A DNA stretch of 63,639 nt from Streptococcus moroccensis (GTDB lineage: Bacteria; Bacillota; Bacilli; Lactobacillales; Streptococcaceae): NCBI RefSeq assembly GCF_030812835.1, contig NZ_JAUSTM010000013.1, forward strand, positions 1 to 63,639, read 5' to 3'. Below the pieces are notes generated by a model. The model was given only the letters and a program-made list of their open reading frames with translations, searched no databases and was not told the origin of the DNA. A program made the translations under genes and the position numbers. Below, in pieces: positions 10,343-20,858 of the stretch (position 1 is its first letter; each line of letters starts with the position of its first letter).

Positions 10343-12562
10343 ATGCCGAAAGAAGTGAATTTGACGGGCGAAGAGGTTGTGGCTTTAACAGCTCGCTATT
10401 TGAGTGAGAGCGATGTTACTTTTGTAAAGAAAGCTTTGGATTATGCAGTGGAGAGCCACGAGGGGCAGTTCCGTCAGTCGGGGGAACCCTACATTATTCA
10501 TCCGATTCAGGTGGCTGGGATTTTGGCTGGTCTGCATCTGGATGCTGTGACCGTTGCCTGTGGGTTTTTGCATGATGTGGTTGAAGACACGGAAATCACT
10601 CTGGATGATCTAGAACGTGATTTTGGTGAGGATGTTGCTAAGATTGTGGATGGGGTCACTAAGCTCGGTAAGGTTGAATATAAGAGCCACGAGGAGCAGT
10701 TGGCAGAAAATCACCGCAAGATGTTGATTGCTATGTCAGAGGACATGCGGGTGATTTTGGTTAAGCTGGCAGATAGGCTCCATAATATGCGCACTATTAA
10801 GCATCTGCGTAAGGATAAGCAAGAGCGGATTTCACGTGAAACCATGGAAATTTATGCACCTTTAGCTCATCGTTTGGGGATTTCCTCCATGAAGTGGGAG
10901 CTGGAGGACATGAGTTTTCGTTACCTTAACGAAGAAGAGTTTTACCGAATTTCACGGCTGATGAAGGAGAAGCGTCGTGAACGCGAGGCCTTGGTTGAAG
11001 AGGTTGTGGAAAAGATTACAACCTATACAGAGGAACGGAATTTAAGGGGCCAGGTTTATGGGCGTCCTAAGCATATTTACTCCATTTATCGTAAGATGCA
11101 CGATAAGCATAAGCGCTTCGATGAGCTATATGACTTGATTGCCATTCGCTGTTTAATGGACACTCCGAGTGATGTTTATGCCATGCTAGGTTATATTCAT
11201 GAGCTTTGGCGTCCGATGCCTGGTCGCTTTAAGGATTATATTGCCAATCCTAAGGCTAATGGCTACCAGTCCATTCATACGACGGTTTACGGGCCTAAAG
11301 GGCCGATTGAGTTTCAGATTCGGACCTATGAGATGCATGAGGTGGCAGAATATGGGGTAGCAGCTCACTGGGCCTATAAAAAAGGGGTCAAGGGCAAGGT
11401 CGATGAGAAGGAAACAGCACTTGGCATTTCATGGATTGCTAATATGCTGGACCTCCAGGCCGATAGTGATGACGCCCAAGGTTTTGTGTCATCGGTTAAA
11501 GAAGATATCTTTACCGAGCGTATCTACGTCTTCACACCAAATGGCGATGTTCGGGAATTACCTAAAGATTCAGGGCCGATTGACTTTGCCTATGACATTC
11601 ACACTAATGTCGGTGAGAAGGCAACAGGGGCTAAGGTGAACGGTCGGATGGTGCCTCTGACGACCAAGCTTAAGACGGGTGATCAGGTGGAAATCATCAC
11701 CTCAAGCAATTCCTTTGGTCCGAGCCGTGACTGGATCAATATTGTCAAAACTCACAAGGCTAGAAATAAGATTCGCCAATTTTTCAAAAACCAAGACAAG
11801 GAGCTCTCCATCACTAAGGGGCGCGAAATGCTCCAAGATATTTTGCAGGAAAATGGTTATGTCGCCAATAAATATTTAGACCGCAAGCATATGGAAGAGG
11901 CCTTGCAAAAAACGGGTTACAAAACCGAGGAGGCTGTCTATGCCGCCATTGGGTTTGGCGAGGTGTCACCGGTCTCTATTTTTAACCGTTTGACGGAAAA
12001 AGAACGCCGTGAAGCCGAGCGGGCTAAGGCCAAGGCGGTCGCGGACGAGTTGGTCAAGGGCGGAGAGATCAAGCAGGAGAACCACAAAGAAAATCTCAAG
12101 GTTAAGCATGAGGGAGGTGTCATCATTCAAGGGGCATCTGGCCTGATGATGCGGATTGCCAAATGTTGTAGTCCTGTGCCGGGTGATGAGATTGTGGGTT
12201 ATATTACCAAAGGCCGTGGGGTAGCTATTCACCGGACGGACTGTATGAACCTTAAGAGTCAAGAAAACTATGAGCAGCGTTTAATCGATGTGGAATGGGA
12301 AGACTCTAACTCTAATAAGGAGTATTTGGCTGAAATTGATATTTATGGGCTGAACCGTTCTGGTCTTTTGAACGATGTTCTTAAGGTTTTGACCAACTCC
12401 AATCACAATATTTCAAGCGTCAATGCCCAGCCGACCAAGGATATGAAGTTTGCTAATATCCATGTCAGCTTCTTTATCTCAAACTTATCGAGCCTGACGA
12501 CCATTGTTGACAAGGTCAAGTCAGTTCCTGAGGTCTACTCTGTTAAACGAACCAATGGTTAA
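10343..12562 (+). CDS. relA: bifunctional (p)ppGpp synthetase/hydrolase Rel
   Basis: A 739-residue long RelA/SpoT homologue that makes and breaks (p)ppGpp, the stringent-response alarmone. Domains in order: HD hydrolase with IIHP (H53) and HDVVEDT (H77, D78, E81, D82), so hydrolysis should be intact; synthetase around 230-330 with RPKHIYSIYRKM and YDLIAIRC; TGS around 390-455; a zinc-finger-like helical region with RIAKCCSPVPGDEIVG near 620-635; and ACT from about 665. ATG at 10343 follows AAGGAG (10327-10332), and an extended -10 TGGTAAAAT lies at 10304-10312. The DnaA-box cluster sits 110-240 nt upstream. Its length equals other streptococcal Rel proteins. Confidence 0.95.
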   Translation: MPKEVNLTGEEVVALTARYLSESDVTFVKKALDYAVESHEGQFRQSGEPYIIHPIQVAGILAGLHLDAVTVACGFLHDVVEDTEITLDDLERDFGEDVAKIVDGVTKLGKVEYKSHEEQLAENHRKMLIAMSEDMRVILVKLADRLHNMRTIKHLRKDKQERISRETMEIYAPLAHRLGISSMKWELEDMSFRYLNEEEFYRISRLMKEKRREREALVEEVVEKITTYTEERNLRGQVYGRPKHIYSIYRKMHDKHKRFDELYDLIAIRCLMDTPSDVYAMLGYIHELWRPMPGRFKDYIANPKANGYQSIHTTVYGPKGPIEFQIRTYEMHEVAEYGVAAHWAYKKGVKGKVDEKETALGISWIANMLDLQADSDDAQGFVSSVKEDIFTERIYVFTPNGDVRELPKDSGPIDFAYDIHTNVGEKATGAKVNGRMVPLTTKLKTGDQVEIITSSNSFGPSRDWINIVKTHKARNKIRQFFKNQDKELSITKGREMLQDILQENGYVANKYLDRKHMEEALQKTGYKTEEAVYAAIGFGEVSPVSIFNRLTEKERREAERAKAKAVADELVKGGEIKQENHKENLKVKHEGGVIIQGASGLMMRIAKCCSPVPGDEIVGYITKGRGVAIHRTDCMNLKSQENYEQRLIDVEWEDSNSNKEYLAEIDIYGLNRSGLLNDVLKVLTNSNHNISSVNAQPTKDMKFANIHVSFFISNLSSLTTIVDKVKSVPEVYSVKRTNG

Positions 12563-12586
12563 AAAGGTCTGGGGGACCTTTTTAAT
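12561..12586 (+). terminator. stem-loop between rel and dtd
   Basis: AAAAAGGTC (12561-12569) and GACCTTTTT (12575-12583) form a 9-bp stem overlapping the rel stop codon. dtd begins 44 nt after the rel stop, so the stem may only partly stop transcription. Confidence 0.7.
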
Positions 12587-12606
12587 CCGGAAATAGGAAA
12601 GAGATT

Positions 12607-13050
12607 ATGAAAATTATTGTACAGCGCGTGTCCGAGGCTCAGGTAGAGATTGAGGGGCGCGTGCAGGGAAAGATTGGCCAAGGGCTTCTGCTGCTAGTCG
12701 GCATAGCGCCTGAAGACACATCGGCAGATTTGGACTATGCTGTCCGAAAACTCGTCAACATGCGGATTTTTTCAGATGCAGCAGGAAAGATGAATCTATC
12801 TGTTCAGGATATTGGTGGGCAAATCCTCTCGATCTCTCAGTTTACCCTTTTTGCGGATACCAAGAAAGGCAATCGTCCAGTCTTCAATGGTGGTGCTGCA
12901 CCTGACAAAGCAAGTCAGCTTTATGACCAATTGAATGCCCTGTTAGCCCAGCATGTTCCTGTGGAAACAGGTCTCTTTGGCGCTGATATGCAGGTCAGTC
13001 TAGTCAATGATGGTCCTGTGACGATAGTGCTCGATACACAGATGACATAA
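12607..13050 (+). CDS. dtd: D-aminoacyl-tRNA deacylase
   Basis: A 147-residue deacylase that removes D-amino acids from tRNA. Family motifs are [15 protein letters not shown] at the N-terminus, [15 protein letters not shown] in the middle, and NDGPVTI near the C-terminus (the Gly-cisPro motif). Full length for the family. It follows rel, a conserved pairing in Firmicutes. AAAGAG lies about 8 nt before ATG. Confidence 0.95.
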   Translation: MKIIVQRVSEAQVEIEGRVQGKIGQGLLLLVGIAPEDTSADLDYAVRKLVNMRIFSDAAGKMNLSVQDIGGQILSISQFTLFADTKKGNRPVFNGGAAPDKASQLYDQLNALLAQHVPVETGLFGADMQVSLVNDGPVTIVLDTQMT

Positions 13051-13084
13051 AAATTCTCCAAGTTTGGCTTGGAGAATTTTTTTA
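13050..13084. terminator. bidirectional terminator between dtd and the AEC transporter
   Basis: AAAATTCTCCAAG and CTTGGAGAATTTT (13050-13080) form a 13-bp perfect stem with a T run on the plus strand and an A/T-rich flank on the other. It lies between converging genes. Confidence 0.88.
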
Positions 13085-13111
13085 AGTATTTGATTAACAG
13101 GGGCTTTTCCG

Positions 13112-14029
13112 TTATAGGTAAAGAAAACTGGCGATGCCCATCATGATGGGGAAGCTGATGAGCGACAGGACAGTCGTTAGGAGGACTAGGCGTGAACCGT
13201 ACTGGTAATCCCCACCATAGACTTGGCTGAGAAGGGCTGCATTCATGGCTGTTGGGGAGCAGGAGGCGATCGTTAAGGCCAGCTTGAGTGCTGGGACATT
13301 TAAAGGAAGCAACCAGATAATGAGGGTAGAAATGAGGGAGGTAAGGATTAGTCTAAGAAAAGCTGTCCAGTATGCAGGCAGATAGCAGAAAACTTCGCGC
13401 CAATTTGCCTTATAAAAATAAGTTCCAAGGACAAGGGTTGATAAGGGGGTATTGAGTTGGGCGAAACTGCTGACAGCATCAATAAGAACAGTTGGCAGGG
13501 CAAATGGGAGGAGAAAACAGATGAGACCTATTGCCGTAGAAATGGAGGCAGGGTTTAGCAGAGCTGTGCGAAGCGAAACCTTGGATTTGTCTTGCGTGAT
13601 AAGGTAGATGCCATAGGTCCATTGCATGATTTGGTTGGCAACGACAAAGCCTGAAATATAAAAAACGGCATCATTACCGCCAACGGCGAGGGCTAGTGGG
13701 GTACCTAGGAACCCCACATTCGCAAAAAGAACAGCGTATGTATCAATCGGACGCCCTTTTGGAACTAAAAATCGGGTGAGTACAATACGGGTAATGAGGA
13801 TAAAGAAGGCCATGGCGATGGTGACCAGGAGGTAAATCAGGCGATCTCTGGAAAAATCAGCCTTTAAAAAGGTCGATACAAACAGGCTGGGGGCCACATA
13901 CATGGTTAAGAGCTTTGAGAGTTGGCGCGTGATGTCTTTGGTTAGGATGTTGCGGGCCAGAAAATAGCCCATTCCCATGAGGAGAAAGAGGACAAGAAGT
14001 TTTTGAAAGACCATGAGGGCTATTGACAT
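13112..14029 (-). CDS. AEC family transporter (auxin efflux carrier/malate permease type)
   Basis: About 305 residues with ten predicted membrane segments in two halves, starting MSIALMVFQKLLVLFLL. It has the AEC-family features: an N-terminal half with DITRQLSKLLTMYVAPSLF, a central FANVGFLGTPLALA with the conserved N-x-G-F-x-G-x-P, and a C-terminal SCSPTAMNAALLSQ. Substrates in the family include malate, citrate and auxin-like acids; none can be assigned here. I prefer ATG 14029 (AAAGGTGG 5 nt upstream on the minus strand) over an in-frame GTG at 14038 that overlaps this ribosome site. It is transcribed towards dtd and away from adcR. Confidence 0.85.
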   Translation of the reverse strand: MSIALMVFQKLLVLFLLMGMGYFLARNILTKDITRQLSKLLTMYVAPSLFVSTFLKADFSRDRLIYLLVTIAMAFFILITRIVLTRFLVPKGRPIDTYAVLFANVGFLGTPLALAVGGNDAVFYISGFVVANQIMQWTYGIYLITQDKSKVSLRTALLNPASISTAIGLICFLLPFALPTVLIDAVSSFAQLNTPLSTLVLGTYFYKANWREVFCYLPAYWTAFLRLILTSLISTLIIWLLPLNVPALKLALTIASCSPTAMNAALLSQVYGGDYQYGSRLVLLTTVLSLISFPIMMGIASFLYL

Positions 14030-14130
14030 GAGGACCACCTTTCTAACTATTCATTATAGCACAATATGGCAATGTTGATTTTGAAAAATCAGCCATTTTC
14101 AGAAAAAATTACGAAACTGGTTAAAAAGTT

Positions 14131-14159
14131 TTGACTATTTAACTGGTTAATGATAAAAT
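14131..14159 (+). promoter_or_regulatory. adc operon promoter with AdcR box
   Basis: TTGACT (14131-14136) and TAAAAT (14154-14159) are 17 nt apart. The spacer holds TTAACTGGTTAA (14139-14150), a perfect match to the AdcR palindrome TTAACNNGTTAA. A partial copy AACTGGTTAA lies at about 14115-14124. This predicts zinc-dependent repression of the operon by AdcR itself. Confidence 0.9.
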
Positions 14160-14192
14160 AGTCTATGTTAACAAAAAATAAAGGAAATCATG

Positions 14193-14639
14193 ATGACCGA
14201 ATTAGCAAAACAAATTGATCAAGCGATCAATACCATTATTCTCAAATCTGAGAACCATTTAGAACTTTTGGTTGGGGACTGTAAGAGTGACGTGTCATTG
14301 ACCAATACGCAAGAGCATATTCTCATGCTCATTAATGATGGCATTGTCAATAACTCGGACCTAGCCAAGGCTCTCAATGTTAGCCAGGCTGCTGTGACCA
14401 AGGCCATTAAATCTTTGATTGCTCAAGGGATGTTGGAGTCTGCCAAGGATGCCAAGGACGGCCGTATGACTTATTATCAGTTGACTGACTTGGCTAAGCC
14501 AATTGCTGAGGAGCATGAACATCACCATGCTCATACACTAAGCACGTATGATACCGTTATTGCCGGTTATTCTCAGGAAGAGCAAGCATTAGTTAGTCGT
14601 TTCCTCAAGGACTTGCTTGGCAAGATTGAGGAGGCTTAA
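14193..14639 (+). CDS. adcR: zinc-responsive MarR-type repressor AdcR
   Basis: A 148-residue winged-helix regulator of zinc uptake. It shares the AdcR core [10 protein letters not shown], the recognition helix [15 protein letters not shown], and the His-rich [10 protein letters not shown] near residues 105-115 that supplies zinc ligands, with C and E/H ligands upstream (GDCKSD, QEH). Two ATGs are adjacent; the second (14193) is better spaced from AAAGGA. The stop overlaps the adcC start (TAATG). It binds zinc, then the box at 14139-14150. Confidence 0.95.
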   Translation: MTELAKQIDQAINTIILKSENHLELLVGDCKSDVSLTNTQEHILMLINDGIVNNSDLAKALNVSQAAVTKAIKSLIAQGMLESAKDAKDGRMTYYQLTDLAKPIAEEHEHHHAHTLSTYDTVIAGYSQEEQALVSRFLKDLLGKIEEA

Positions 14640-15358
14640 TGCGCTATATCACAGTTGAAAACTTAGCCTTCCAATATGACAAAGAGCCTGTTTTAGACAA
14701 GATTTCCTATCATTTAGACAGTGGGGAATTTGTGACCTTGACAGGGGAAAACGGTGCAGCAAAGACGACCTTGGTCAAGGCAACTCTAGGCATTTTAAAA
14801 CCCCAAGTCGGCAAGGTTGATATCTCAAAGACTAGTATTTCAGGGCAAAAATTACGAATGGCTTATCTGCCACAACAAGTGGCTAGCTTTAATGCGGGCT
14901 TTCCGTCCACCGTTTATGAATTTGTCAAATCAGGCCGCTACCCGCGTCAAGGATGGTTCCGTAAGCTGACTGAGCACGATGAAGAGCATATTAAGGTCAG
15001 TCTCGAAGCCGTTGGCATGTGGGAACAACGGAATAGTCGCTTAGGGTCACTTTCAGGGGGCCAGAAGCAACGGACCGTAATTGCCAGGATGTTTGCCAGT
15101 GACCCGGATATCTTTATCTTGGATGAGCCGACGACAGGGATGGACATTAGCTCTAAGGAAGAGTTTTATGGGCTCATGCACCATTCCGCTAAAAAGCATG
15201 GTAAGTCAGTGCTCATGATCACTCATGACCCTGATGATGTGCAAAAATTTGCCGATCGCAATATCCATCTCGTGCGTAACCAGGACTCTCCTTGGCGATG
15301 TTTTAACCTCCACGAGACCCACCACCATCACGTCGAAGAGGAGGTGGACCATGCTTAG
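14639..15358 (+). CDS. adcC: zinc ABC transporter ATP-binding protein AdcC
   Basis: A 239-residue ABC ATPase energising zinc import. Walker A is GENGAAKTT (36-44) with Ala where most ABC proteins have Gly; I recall the same GAAKT in pneumococcal AdcC, so it is a family trait rather than damage. Signature LSGGQKQR and Walker [13 protein letters not shown] follow, then ITHD with the switch His. The C-terminus is His-rich ([11 protein letters not shown]) and may bind zinc. Overlaps adcR by 1 nt and adcB by 8 nt. Confidence 0.95.
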   Translation: MRYITVENLAFQYDKEPVLDKISYHLDSGEFVTLTGENGAAKTTLVKATLGILKPQVGKVDISKTSISGQKLRMAYLPQQVASFNAGFPSTVYEFVKSGRYPRQGWFRKLTEHDEEHIKVSLEAVGMWEQRNSRLGSLSGGQKQRTVIARMFASDPDIFILDEPTTGMDISSKEEFYGLMHHSAKKHGKSVLMITHDPDDVQKFADRNIHLVRNQDSPWRCFNLHETHHHHVEEEVDHA

Positions 15359-16157
15359 TCTGTTTGATTATGCCTTTATGCAACGGGCCTTCCTCGCTAT
15401 GATTGCCATTGCAGCTTTCGCTCCGATCCTAGGGATTTTCCTGATTTTACGACGTCAGTCTTTGATGAGTGATACGCTAAGTCACGTTTCCCTAGCAGGG
15501 GTGGCATTTGGCTTGATTTTGGGAATCGATGTCAGTGTCTCAACCATTATTGTGGTCTTGATCGCTGCGGTGTTCTTAGAGTATTTGCGGACTATTTACA
15601 AGGACTTTATGGAGATTGGGACCGCTATTCTCATGTCGACAGGGTTGGCTATCTCTCTGATTGTGACTAGTAAGTCTGGCGGATCCTCCAGCATGAGCCT
15701 AGACCAGTACTTGTTCGGGTCGATATTGACCATTACATCGACGCAGGTGATGGCCTTGTTCGCCATCGCGGTGATTGTGCTTATTTTGACGGCTCTCTTT
15801 ATCCGTCCCATGTACATCCTGACCTTTGATGAGGATACTGCTTATGTCGATGGTTTGCCCGTGCGGACCATGTCTATCCTCTTTAACATGGTGACGGGGG
15901 TGGCTATTGCCCTCATGATTCCTGCAGCAGGTGCCCTTTTAGTCTCAACGATTATGGTCTTACCAGCCTCTATCGCTCTGCGTTTGGGCAAGAGCTTTAA
16001 AACGGTTATGGCCCTCTCGGTTCTTATAGGATTTGTGGGTATGCTTTCTGGTCTCTATATTTCCTACTATATGGAAACACCGGCCTCAGCAAGTATCACC
16101 ATGATTTTTATCACCATTTTCTTGGTGGTCAATCTATTGAAAAAGTTTAAAAAATAA
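15351..16157 (+). CDS. adcB: zinc ABC transporter permease AdcB
   Basis: A 268-residue integral membrane permease of the ABC-3 family, starting [20 protein letters not shown]. Hydrophobic segments run through the whole length, with the family stretch [19 protein letters not shown] near residues 35-55 and [19 protein letters not shown] near 200-220. The start overlaps the adcC stop by 8 nt and follows GAGGAGG. An upstream in-frame start would run inside adcC and was not used. Confidence 0.95.
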   Translation: MLSLFDYAFMQRAFLAMIAIAAFAPILGIFLILRRQSLMSDTLSHVSLAGVAFGLILGIDVSVSTIIVVLIAAVFLEYLRTIYKDFMEIGTAILMSTGLAISLIVTSKSGGSSSMSLDQYLFGSILTITSTQVMALFAIAVIVLILTALFIRPMYILTFDEDTAYVDGLPVRTMSILFNMVTGVAIALMIPAAGALLVSTIMVLPASIALRLGKSFKTVMALSVLIGFVGMLSGLYISYYMETPASASITMIFITIFLVVNLLKKFKK

Positions 16158-16170
16158 AGGAGATTTTCTC

Positions 16171-17682
16171 ATGAAAAAATGGGCTTTACTAGGCTTGTCT
16201 TTATCTGTAGCCTTATTAGCTGCTTGTTCCAATCAAGTAGGTTCTGAAGAACCGACGATTGTGACAACCTTCTACCCAGTTTACGAATTTACCAAAGAAA
16301 TTGCAGGGGATGAAGCGAATGTAGAACTCTTAATCGAAGCAGGGACAGAGGTGCATGGGTATGAGCCATCTGCTAAGGCTATTGCAACGATTGAAGATGC
16401 GGATGCCTTTGTCTATGCCAATGAAAACATGGAAACCTGGGTACATGAATTAGAAGAAAACCTTGAAAAATCAAAATCAGATGTCAAGGTCATCTCCGCA
16501 ACAGAAGGGATGTTACTCCTACCAGGTTCTGATGATCACGACCATGACCATGCCCATGGAGAAGACGGGCATACTCATGAATACGATCCCCATGTTTGGG
16601 TCTCTCCTTACCGAGCTGTGAAGATGGTAGAGGCTATTCGTGACCAATTAATTGAAGCTTATCCCGAAGACAAGGATGCCTTCACTAAGAATGCAGAGGC
16701 TTATCTGAAAGAACTTGAAGCGCTTGATCAAGAGTATACAGATACTTTATCACAAGCTAAGCAAAAAAGCTTCGTAACCCAGCATGCGGCCTTTAATTAC
16801 CTTGCCCTTGACTATGGATTGACACAAGTTTCTGTATCAGGATTGACCCCTGAGGCTGAGCCGTCAGCAACCCGTTTGGCAGAATTGTCTGAGTACATCA
16901 AAGAAAATGGCATTAAGTACATTTACTTTGAAGAAACAGCTTCCTCAGCGGTGGCTGAAACCTTGGCCAAGGAAACAGGTGTGGAGACAGCCGTTCTTAA
17001 CCCACTTGAAAGTTTAACAGCTGAAGCTATGAAGGCTGGAGAAACCTATATTTCAACGGCTGAAGCCAACCTTGAGGCCTTGAAATTAACAACAGAGACC
17101 GAAGGTCCTGAAATTCAACCCGAAGAAGCCGTAGATACGAAGACGGTTTACAATGGCTACTTTGAAGACAGTGACGTTGCAGACCGTGAGCTTTCAGACT
17201 ACGCTGGTGATTGGCAATCCGTTTACCCTTACCTATTAGATGGGACATTTGACCAAGTTTGGGACTACAAGGCTAAAAAGTCTAATGGTACCATGACTGC
17301 TGCAGAGTACAAAGATTACTATGACATTGGTTACAAGACGGATGTTGAACAAATCAAGATTGATGGCGATACGATGGAATTCTTTGTTGACGGCAAAGGC
17401 CACAAGAACACCTACAAGTATGTTGGCTATGAAATCTTGACCTACAAAAAAGGCAACCGTGGCGTACGCTTCCTCTTTGAAGCGACCAACGAAGATGCGG
17501 GTGACTACAAGTATGTTCAGTTTAGCGACCACAATATTGCTCCAGTGAAAACAGGTCACTTCCATATCTACTTTGGTAGCGACAGTCAAGAAAAACTGCT
17601 AGAAGAAATGGATAACTGGCCAACTTACTACCCAACAGGTATGGATTCCTTTGAGATTGCCCAAGAAATGTTGGCCCACTAA
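16171..17682 (+). CDS. adcA: zinc-binding lipoprotein AdcA with ZinT domain
   Basis: A 503-residue extracellular solute-binding lipoprotein (lipobox LLAAC, lipidated C19). Residues to about 310 form the cluster 9 ZnuA-like domain, with a His/Asp-rich loop at about 113-133 (DDHDHDHAHGEDGHTHEYDPH in two overlapping runs) and ligands in PHVWVSP and TQHAAF. From about 325 the ZinT domain follows, marked by DYAGDWQSVYPYLLDG and GHFHIYFGS. The two-domain form is the streptococcal AdcA rather than AdcAII. Last gene of the operon, 13 nt after adcB. Confidence 0.95.
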   Translation: MKKWALLGLSLSVALLAACSNQVGSEEPTIVTTFYPVYEFTKEIAGDEANVELLIEAGTEVHGYEPSAKAIATIEDADAFVYANENMETWVHELEENLEKSKSDVKVISATEGMLLLPGSDDHDHDHAHGEDGHTHEYDPHVWVSPYRAVKMVEAIRDQLIEAYPEDKDAFTKNAEAYLKELEALDQEYTDTLSQAKQKSFVTQHAAFNYLALDYGLTQVSVSGLTPEAEPSATRLAELSEYIKENGIKYIYFEETASSAVAETLAKETGVETAVLNPLESLTAEAMKAGETYISTAEANLEALKLTTETEGPEIQPEEAVDTKTVYNGYFEDSDVADRELSDYAGDWQSVYPYLLDGTFDQVWDYKAKKSNGTMTAAEYKDYYDIGYKTDVEQIKIDGDTMEFFVDGKGHKNTYKYVGYEILTYKKGNRGVRFLFEATNEDAGDYKYVQFSDHNIAPVKTGHFHIYFGSDSQEKLLEEMDNWPTYYPTGMDSFEIAQEMLAH

Positions 17683-17691
17683 TCATATGGA

Positions 17692-17720
17692 CACTTCCTC
17701 AAAAATGAGGGAGTGTTTTC
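17692..17720 (+). terminator. terminator after adcA
   Basis: CACTTCCTCA and TGAGGGAGTG form a 10-position stem with one mismatch and a TTTT tail, directly before the cop promoter. Confidence 0.8.
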
Positions 17721-17777
17721 TTGACATTTTTTGTTTACAGTTGTAAACTATAGGTATAGATAATGATTACAATTGTA
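17721..17777 (+). promoter_or_regulatory. cop promoter with two CopY boxes
   Basis: TTGACA (17721-17726) with -10 TAAACT (17744-17749) at 17-nt spacing. TACAGTTGTA (17736-17745) overlaps the spacer and -10, and TACAATTGTA (17768-17777) lies just downstream. Both match the cop box TACANNTGTA, so CopY should repress from two sites until copper displaces its zinc. Confidence 0.92.
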
Positions 17778-17793
17778 AACGAAAGGAGTAGCT

Positions 17794-18243
17794 ATGGAAA
17801 GAGAGAGCATGTCTCAGGCGGAATGGCAGGTCATGCGCGTGCTTTGGGCCAATCCAGGGGCGACTAGTGCCCAAGTGATCGCACATTTAAGCAAGGCTTA
17901 TAACTGGCAGGCCGCAACCATCAAAACCTTATTGGGTCGCCTGAAAACCAAGGGTTTGGTCAGAACAGAACAAGTGGGTAAGAAATTTGCCTACTATGCC
18001 CAGGTTTCTGAAGCAGATCATCTAACCCAGAGCCTTGAGACCATACAAAGCAGTATTTGCAACACTAAGCATGTGGATTTGGTCTCCTTGTTGCTGTCTC
18101 AAGGAGAATTCAGCCAGGCTGACTTAGAGCGGATCAGCCAAGAAGCTCTGGCTCAAAAAACTACAGCCCCAGCAACCTTGGCTTGTAACTGTTTAGCAGG
18201 TCAATGCACTTGTGGGCAACACGGAGGACACTGCCATGACTGA
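17794..18243 (+). CDS. copY: copper-responsive repressor CopY
   Basis: A 149-residue BlaI/CopY-type winged-helix repressor. The N-terminal domain has [20 protein letters not shown] and the recognition region [19 protein letters not shown]. The metal-binding tail is C131-x-C133-x4-C138-x-C140, the standard CXCX4CXC; an extra HCHD follows at the very end. Zn(II) keeps it on DNA and Cu(I) releases it in the family. GAAAGGAG precedes ATG 17794. The last codons overlap the copA start. Confidence 0.95.
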   Translation: MERESMSQAEWQVMRVLWANPGATSAQVIAHLSKAYNWQAATIKTLLGRLKTKGLVRTEQVGKKFAYYAQVSEADHLTQSLETIQSSICNTKHVDLVSLLLSQGEFSQADLERISQEALAQKTTAPATLACNCLAGQCTCGQHGGHCHD

Positions 18244-20479
18244 AAAAACCTTTACATTAACAGGGATGACCTGTGCGGCCTGTGCTGCGACCATCGAAAT
18301 GGTCGTTGGAGAGTTACCGGGTGTACGCGAAGCAACGGTTAACCTTGCGACAGAGCGTTTGGTCGCTAAGACAGAAGATCCTGATTTTGACTGGGATCAA
18401 GTCATAGCAGAAGTTGCAGCAGCTGGCTATGGCGCTAGCGAAAAAACAGAGCGTGGGCAATCGGCTTATCAAGCTGAAAAAGCGGAACGCCAAGCGCGCT
18501 ACCAAAAGAAGAAGCAGGAAACCTTTCTTGCCCTAGCGCTGACAATTCCCTTGCTCTACCTTTCCATGGGGACCATGGTGGGCTTGCCGGTCCCTGATAG
18601 TTTATCTCCAGATCTAGCACCCTTAAATTTTGCGTTAGCGCAGTTGGTTCTGACCTTGCCAGTCATGTGGCTCGGGCGCGGCTTTTACCAAAGAGGGTTA
18701 AAAACCCTTTTTAAAGGCCATCCCAATATGGATAGCCTGATAGCAGTAGGTACCGGTGCGGCCTTTGTTTATGGCCTTTATGCTATCTATGGGATTTCTC
18801 TGGGAGAGCACCATTTTGCCCACCACCTGTATCTGGAATCAGTAGCAGTTATCATCAGTTTGATCATGGTCGGAAAACTCCTAGAAGCAAGAGCCAAGGG
18901 GCAAACCTCACAAGCTATTGAACACCTTATGAATCTGGCCCCTAAAAAGGCGACCGTTATTCGCTATGATCAGGTGGTTGAAATTGACACCGAGGACATC
19001 CGAGTAGGCGATATTGTCCGAGTCAAACCAGGAGAAAGTATTCCCGTTGATGGGGAAATCATTGCAGGTCAAACCAGTGTTGATGAAGCGATGATCACAG
19101 GCGAGAGCATGCCAGTGACCAAGGCAGTTGGGGATACCGTTATTAGCGCCACCATTAACCAAAACGGTAGTATTGATTATCAGGCCACTCGGGTTGGAGA
19201 GGACACGACTCTAGCTCAGATTATTCAACTCGTCGAGCATGCGCAAGGGTCTAAGGCGCCGATTGCTGCGATGGCAGATCGCATTTCCCTCTACTTTGTT
19301 CCTATAGTGATTGGACTAGCCCTTCTAGCAGCCTTAGCTTGGATGATTTTTGGAGGGAAGGATATCGATTTCGCCCTTCAAATTTTTGTCTCTGTTCTTG
19401 TGATTGCCTGTCCCTGTGCTTTGGGACTCGCTACCCCGACAGCCATTATGGTCGGAACCGGTAAGGGGGCTGAACAGGGCATTCTCGTTAAGTCTGGTCA
19501 AGCTTTGGAATCCGCTCATCTCGTGAATACCGTTGTCTTGGATAAGACAGGAACCATTACGGAAGGTCGCCCACGCGTCACGAGTCTCCATCCTCAAGGC
19601 TCATGGACCGAGCAGGAACTCTTGCAGCTGGCAGCTTCCAGTGAAGTCGGTTCAGAGCACCCTCTGGCTAAAGCTCTTTTAGATGCGGCTAAAGAGGCAG
19701 GACTGGATTTATTGCCTGTCACCGATTTCCAGGCCATATCTGGAAAAGGCTTGACAGCTCGCTATAAGAACCACCAGCTGGCCCTGGGGAATGCCAAGTT
19801 AATGGCGCAGCAGGGGGTAGACATTTCCAGTCTAGCTAGTACCGACGCCCTACTGGCCCAATCTGGTCAGACCCCTCTCTATCTCTCCTCTGATGATCAA
19901 TTGGCAGGCCTTATCGCAGTCGCAGATCAGGTCAAGTCAACCAGTCAGGCTGCCATTGAGCAACTCAAGGCGATGGGATTGACCGTTGTCATGCTGACAG
20001 GAGACCACGAAGGCACTGCTCAAGCGATAGCGGCCGAGGTCGGTGTCACCGAGGTGATTAGCCAAGTTCTCCCCGCGGACAAGGTCCAAGCGGTTGAACG
20101 CTTACAAGCTAGCGGACAACGAGTAGCCATGGTTGGTGATGGGATTAATGATGCCCCTGCTTTAGTCCAATCTGATGTTGGTATCGCGATTGGTTCTGGC
20201 ACGGATGTAGCCATTGAATCAGCAGATATCGTGCTCATGCATGGAAACCTTGAAGATGTTCCAGCAGCCCTCAAACTGAGTCGGGCGACCATTCGTAACA
20301 TCAAGCAAAACCTTTTCTGGGCTTTTGCTTATAACATTCTTGGCATTCCTGTAGCTATGGGCTTGCTTTACCTCTTTGGAGGGCCTTTGCTTGATCCTAT
20401 GTTAGCGGGCTTAGCCATGAGTCTTAGCTCAGTCTCTGTTGTCACTAATGCTCTTAGACTGCGTTATCTAAAATCCTAA
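18236..20479 (+). CDS. copA: copper-exporting P1B-type ATPase CopA
   Basis: A 747-residue membrane ATPase that exports Cu(I). One N-terminal heavy-metal domain carries MTCAACA (C13, C16). Then follow eight expected TM segments, the actuator TGES, the ion-path motif CPCALG, the phosphorylation site DKTGTITEG, the nucleotide-domain SEHPLAKAL, and [10 protein letters not shown]. The C-terminal TM part has YN and MSLSSVSV, both typical of the P1B-1 copper class. ATG 18236 follows ACGGAGGA and overlaps copY by 8 nt; an upstream in-frame start would sit inside copY. Confidence 0.95.
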   Translation: MTEKTFTLTGMTCAACAATIEMVVGELPGVREATVNLATERLVAKTEDPDFDWDQVIAEVAAAGYGASEKTERGQSAYQAEKAERQARYQKKKQETFLALALTIPLLYLSMGTMVGLPVPDSLSPDLAPLNFALAQLVLTLPVMWLGRGFYQRGLKTLFKGHPNMDSLIAVGTGAAFVYGLYAIYGISLGEHHFAHHLYLESVAVIISLIMVGKLLEARAKGQTSQAIEHLMNLAPKKATVIRYDQVVEIDTEDIRVGDIVRVKPGESIPVDGEIIAGQTSVDEAMITGESMPVTKAVGDTVISATINQNGSIDYQATRVGEDTTLAQIIQLVEHAQGSKAPIAAMADRISLYFVPIVIGLALLAALAWMIFGGKDIDFALQIFVSVLVIACPCALGLATPTAIMVGTGKGAEQGILVKSGQALESAHLVNTVVLDKTGTITEGRPRVTSLHPQGSWTEQELLQLAASSEVGSEHPLAKALLDAAKEAGLDLLPVTDFQAISGKGLTARYKNHQLALGNAKLMAQQGVDISSLASTDALLAQSGQTPLYLSSDDQLAGLIAVADQVKSTSQAAIEQLKAMGLTVVMLTGDHEGTAQAIAAEVGVTEVISQVLPADKVQAVERLQASGQRVAMVGDGINDAPALVQSDVGIAIGSGTDVAIESADIVLMHGNLEDVPAALKLSRATIRNIKQNLFWAFAYNILGIPVAMGLLYLFGGPLLDPMLAGLAMSLSSVSVVTNALRLRYLKS

Positions 20480-20500
20480 CCCACCCTTTGGAAACAAAAA

Positions 20501-20531
20501 CTGACAAGCACCTCTGTATGGTGATTGTCAG
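20501..20531 (+). other. stem-loop between copA and copZ
   Basis: CTGACAA-G-CACC (20501-20512) and GGTG-A-TTGTCAG (20520-20531) form an 11-bp stem with one mismatch and no T run. It could set the copA:copZ ratio or protect the copZ message. Confidence 0.5.
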
Positions 20532-20602
20532 CAGTTCCCAATCGTTTTATATGGCCTAGAAAAAGATCTTGGTCATCCATCCATATAGAAAGAAGGTTTA
20601 TG

Positions 20603-20812
20603 ATGAAACAAATCCTTACCATTGAAAACATGTCTTGTGACCACTGTGTGGCGCGTGTTACCGAAAAATTAAGTCAATTAGCTGGCGTTGAACAAGTAGT
20701 GGTTGATCGTGAAAAAGGGGAAGCAGGTGTTTCGACAGCTGAAGCCTATACGCAAGAAGACTATCAAGACGCCCTAGCTAAAACCATCTATAAGGTATCA
20801 GCAGTGTCCTAA
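20603..20812 (+). CDS. copZ: copper chaperone CopZ
   Basis: A 69-residue HMA-fold protein, MKQILTIENMSCDHCVARV, with the Cu(I)-binding MSCDHC (C12, C15). It carries copper to CopA and CopY in the cytosol. I use the second of two adjacent ATGs (20603), better spaced from AGAAGG at 20591-20596. An upstream start would add residues with no family counterpart. It lies 123 nt after copA, unlike the tightly packed copY-copA. Confidence 0.92.
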   Translation: MKQILTIENMSCDHCVARVTEKLSQLAGVEQVVVDREKGEAGVSTAEAYTQEDYQDALAKTIYKVSAVS

Positions 20813-20858
20813 TTGGAATACTATAATTTCAGGAAGCAATTCTTAATGAGTAGAGGCT

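Noticed and set aside
14748..14774. Damaged Walker A in AdcC (GAAKT instead of GxGKT)
   Set aside because: The same substitution is, to my knowledge, conserved in other streptococcal AdcC proteins.
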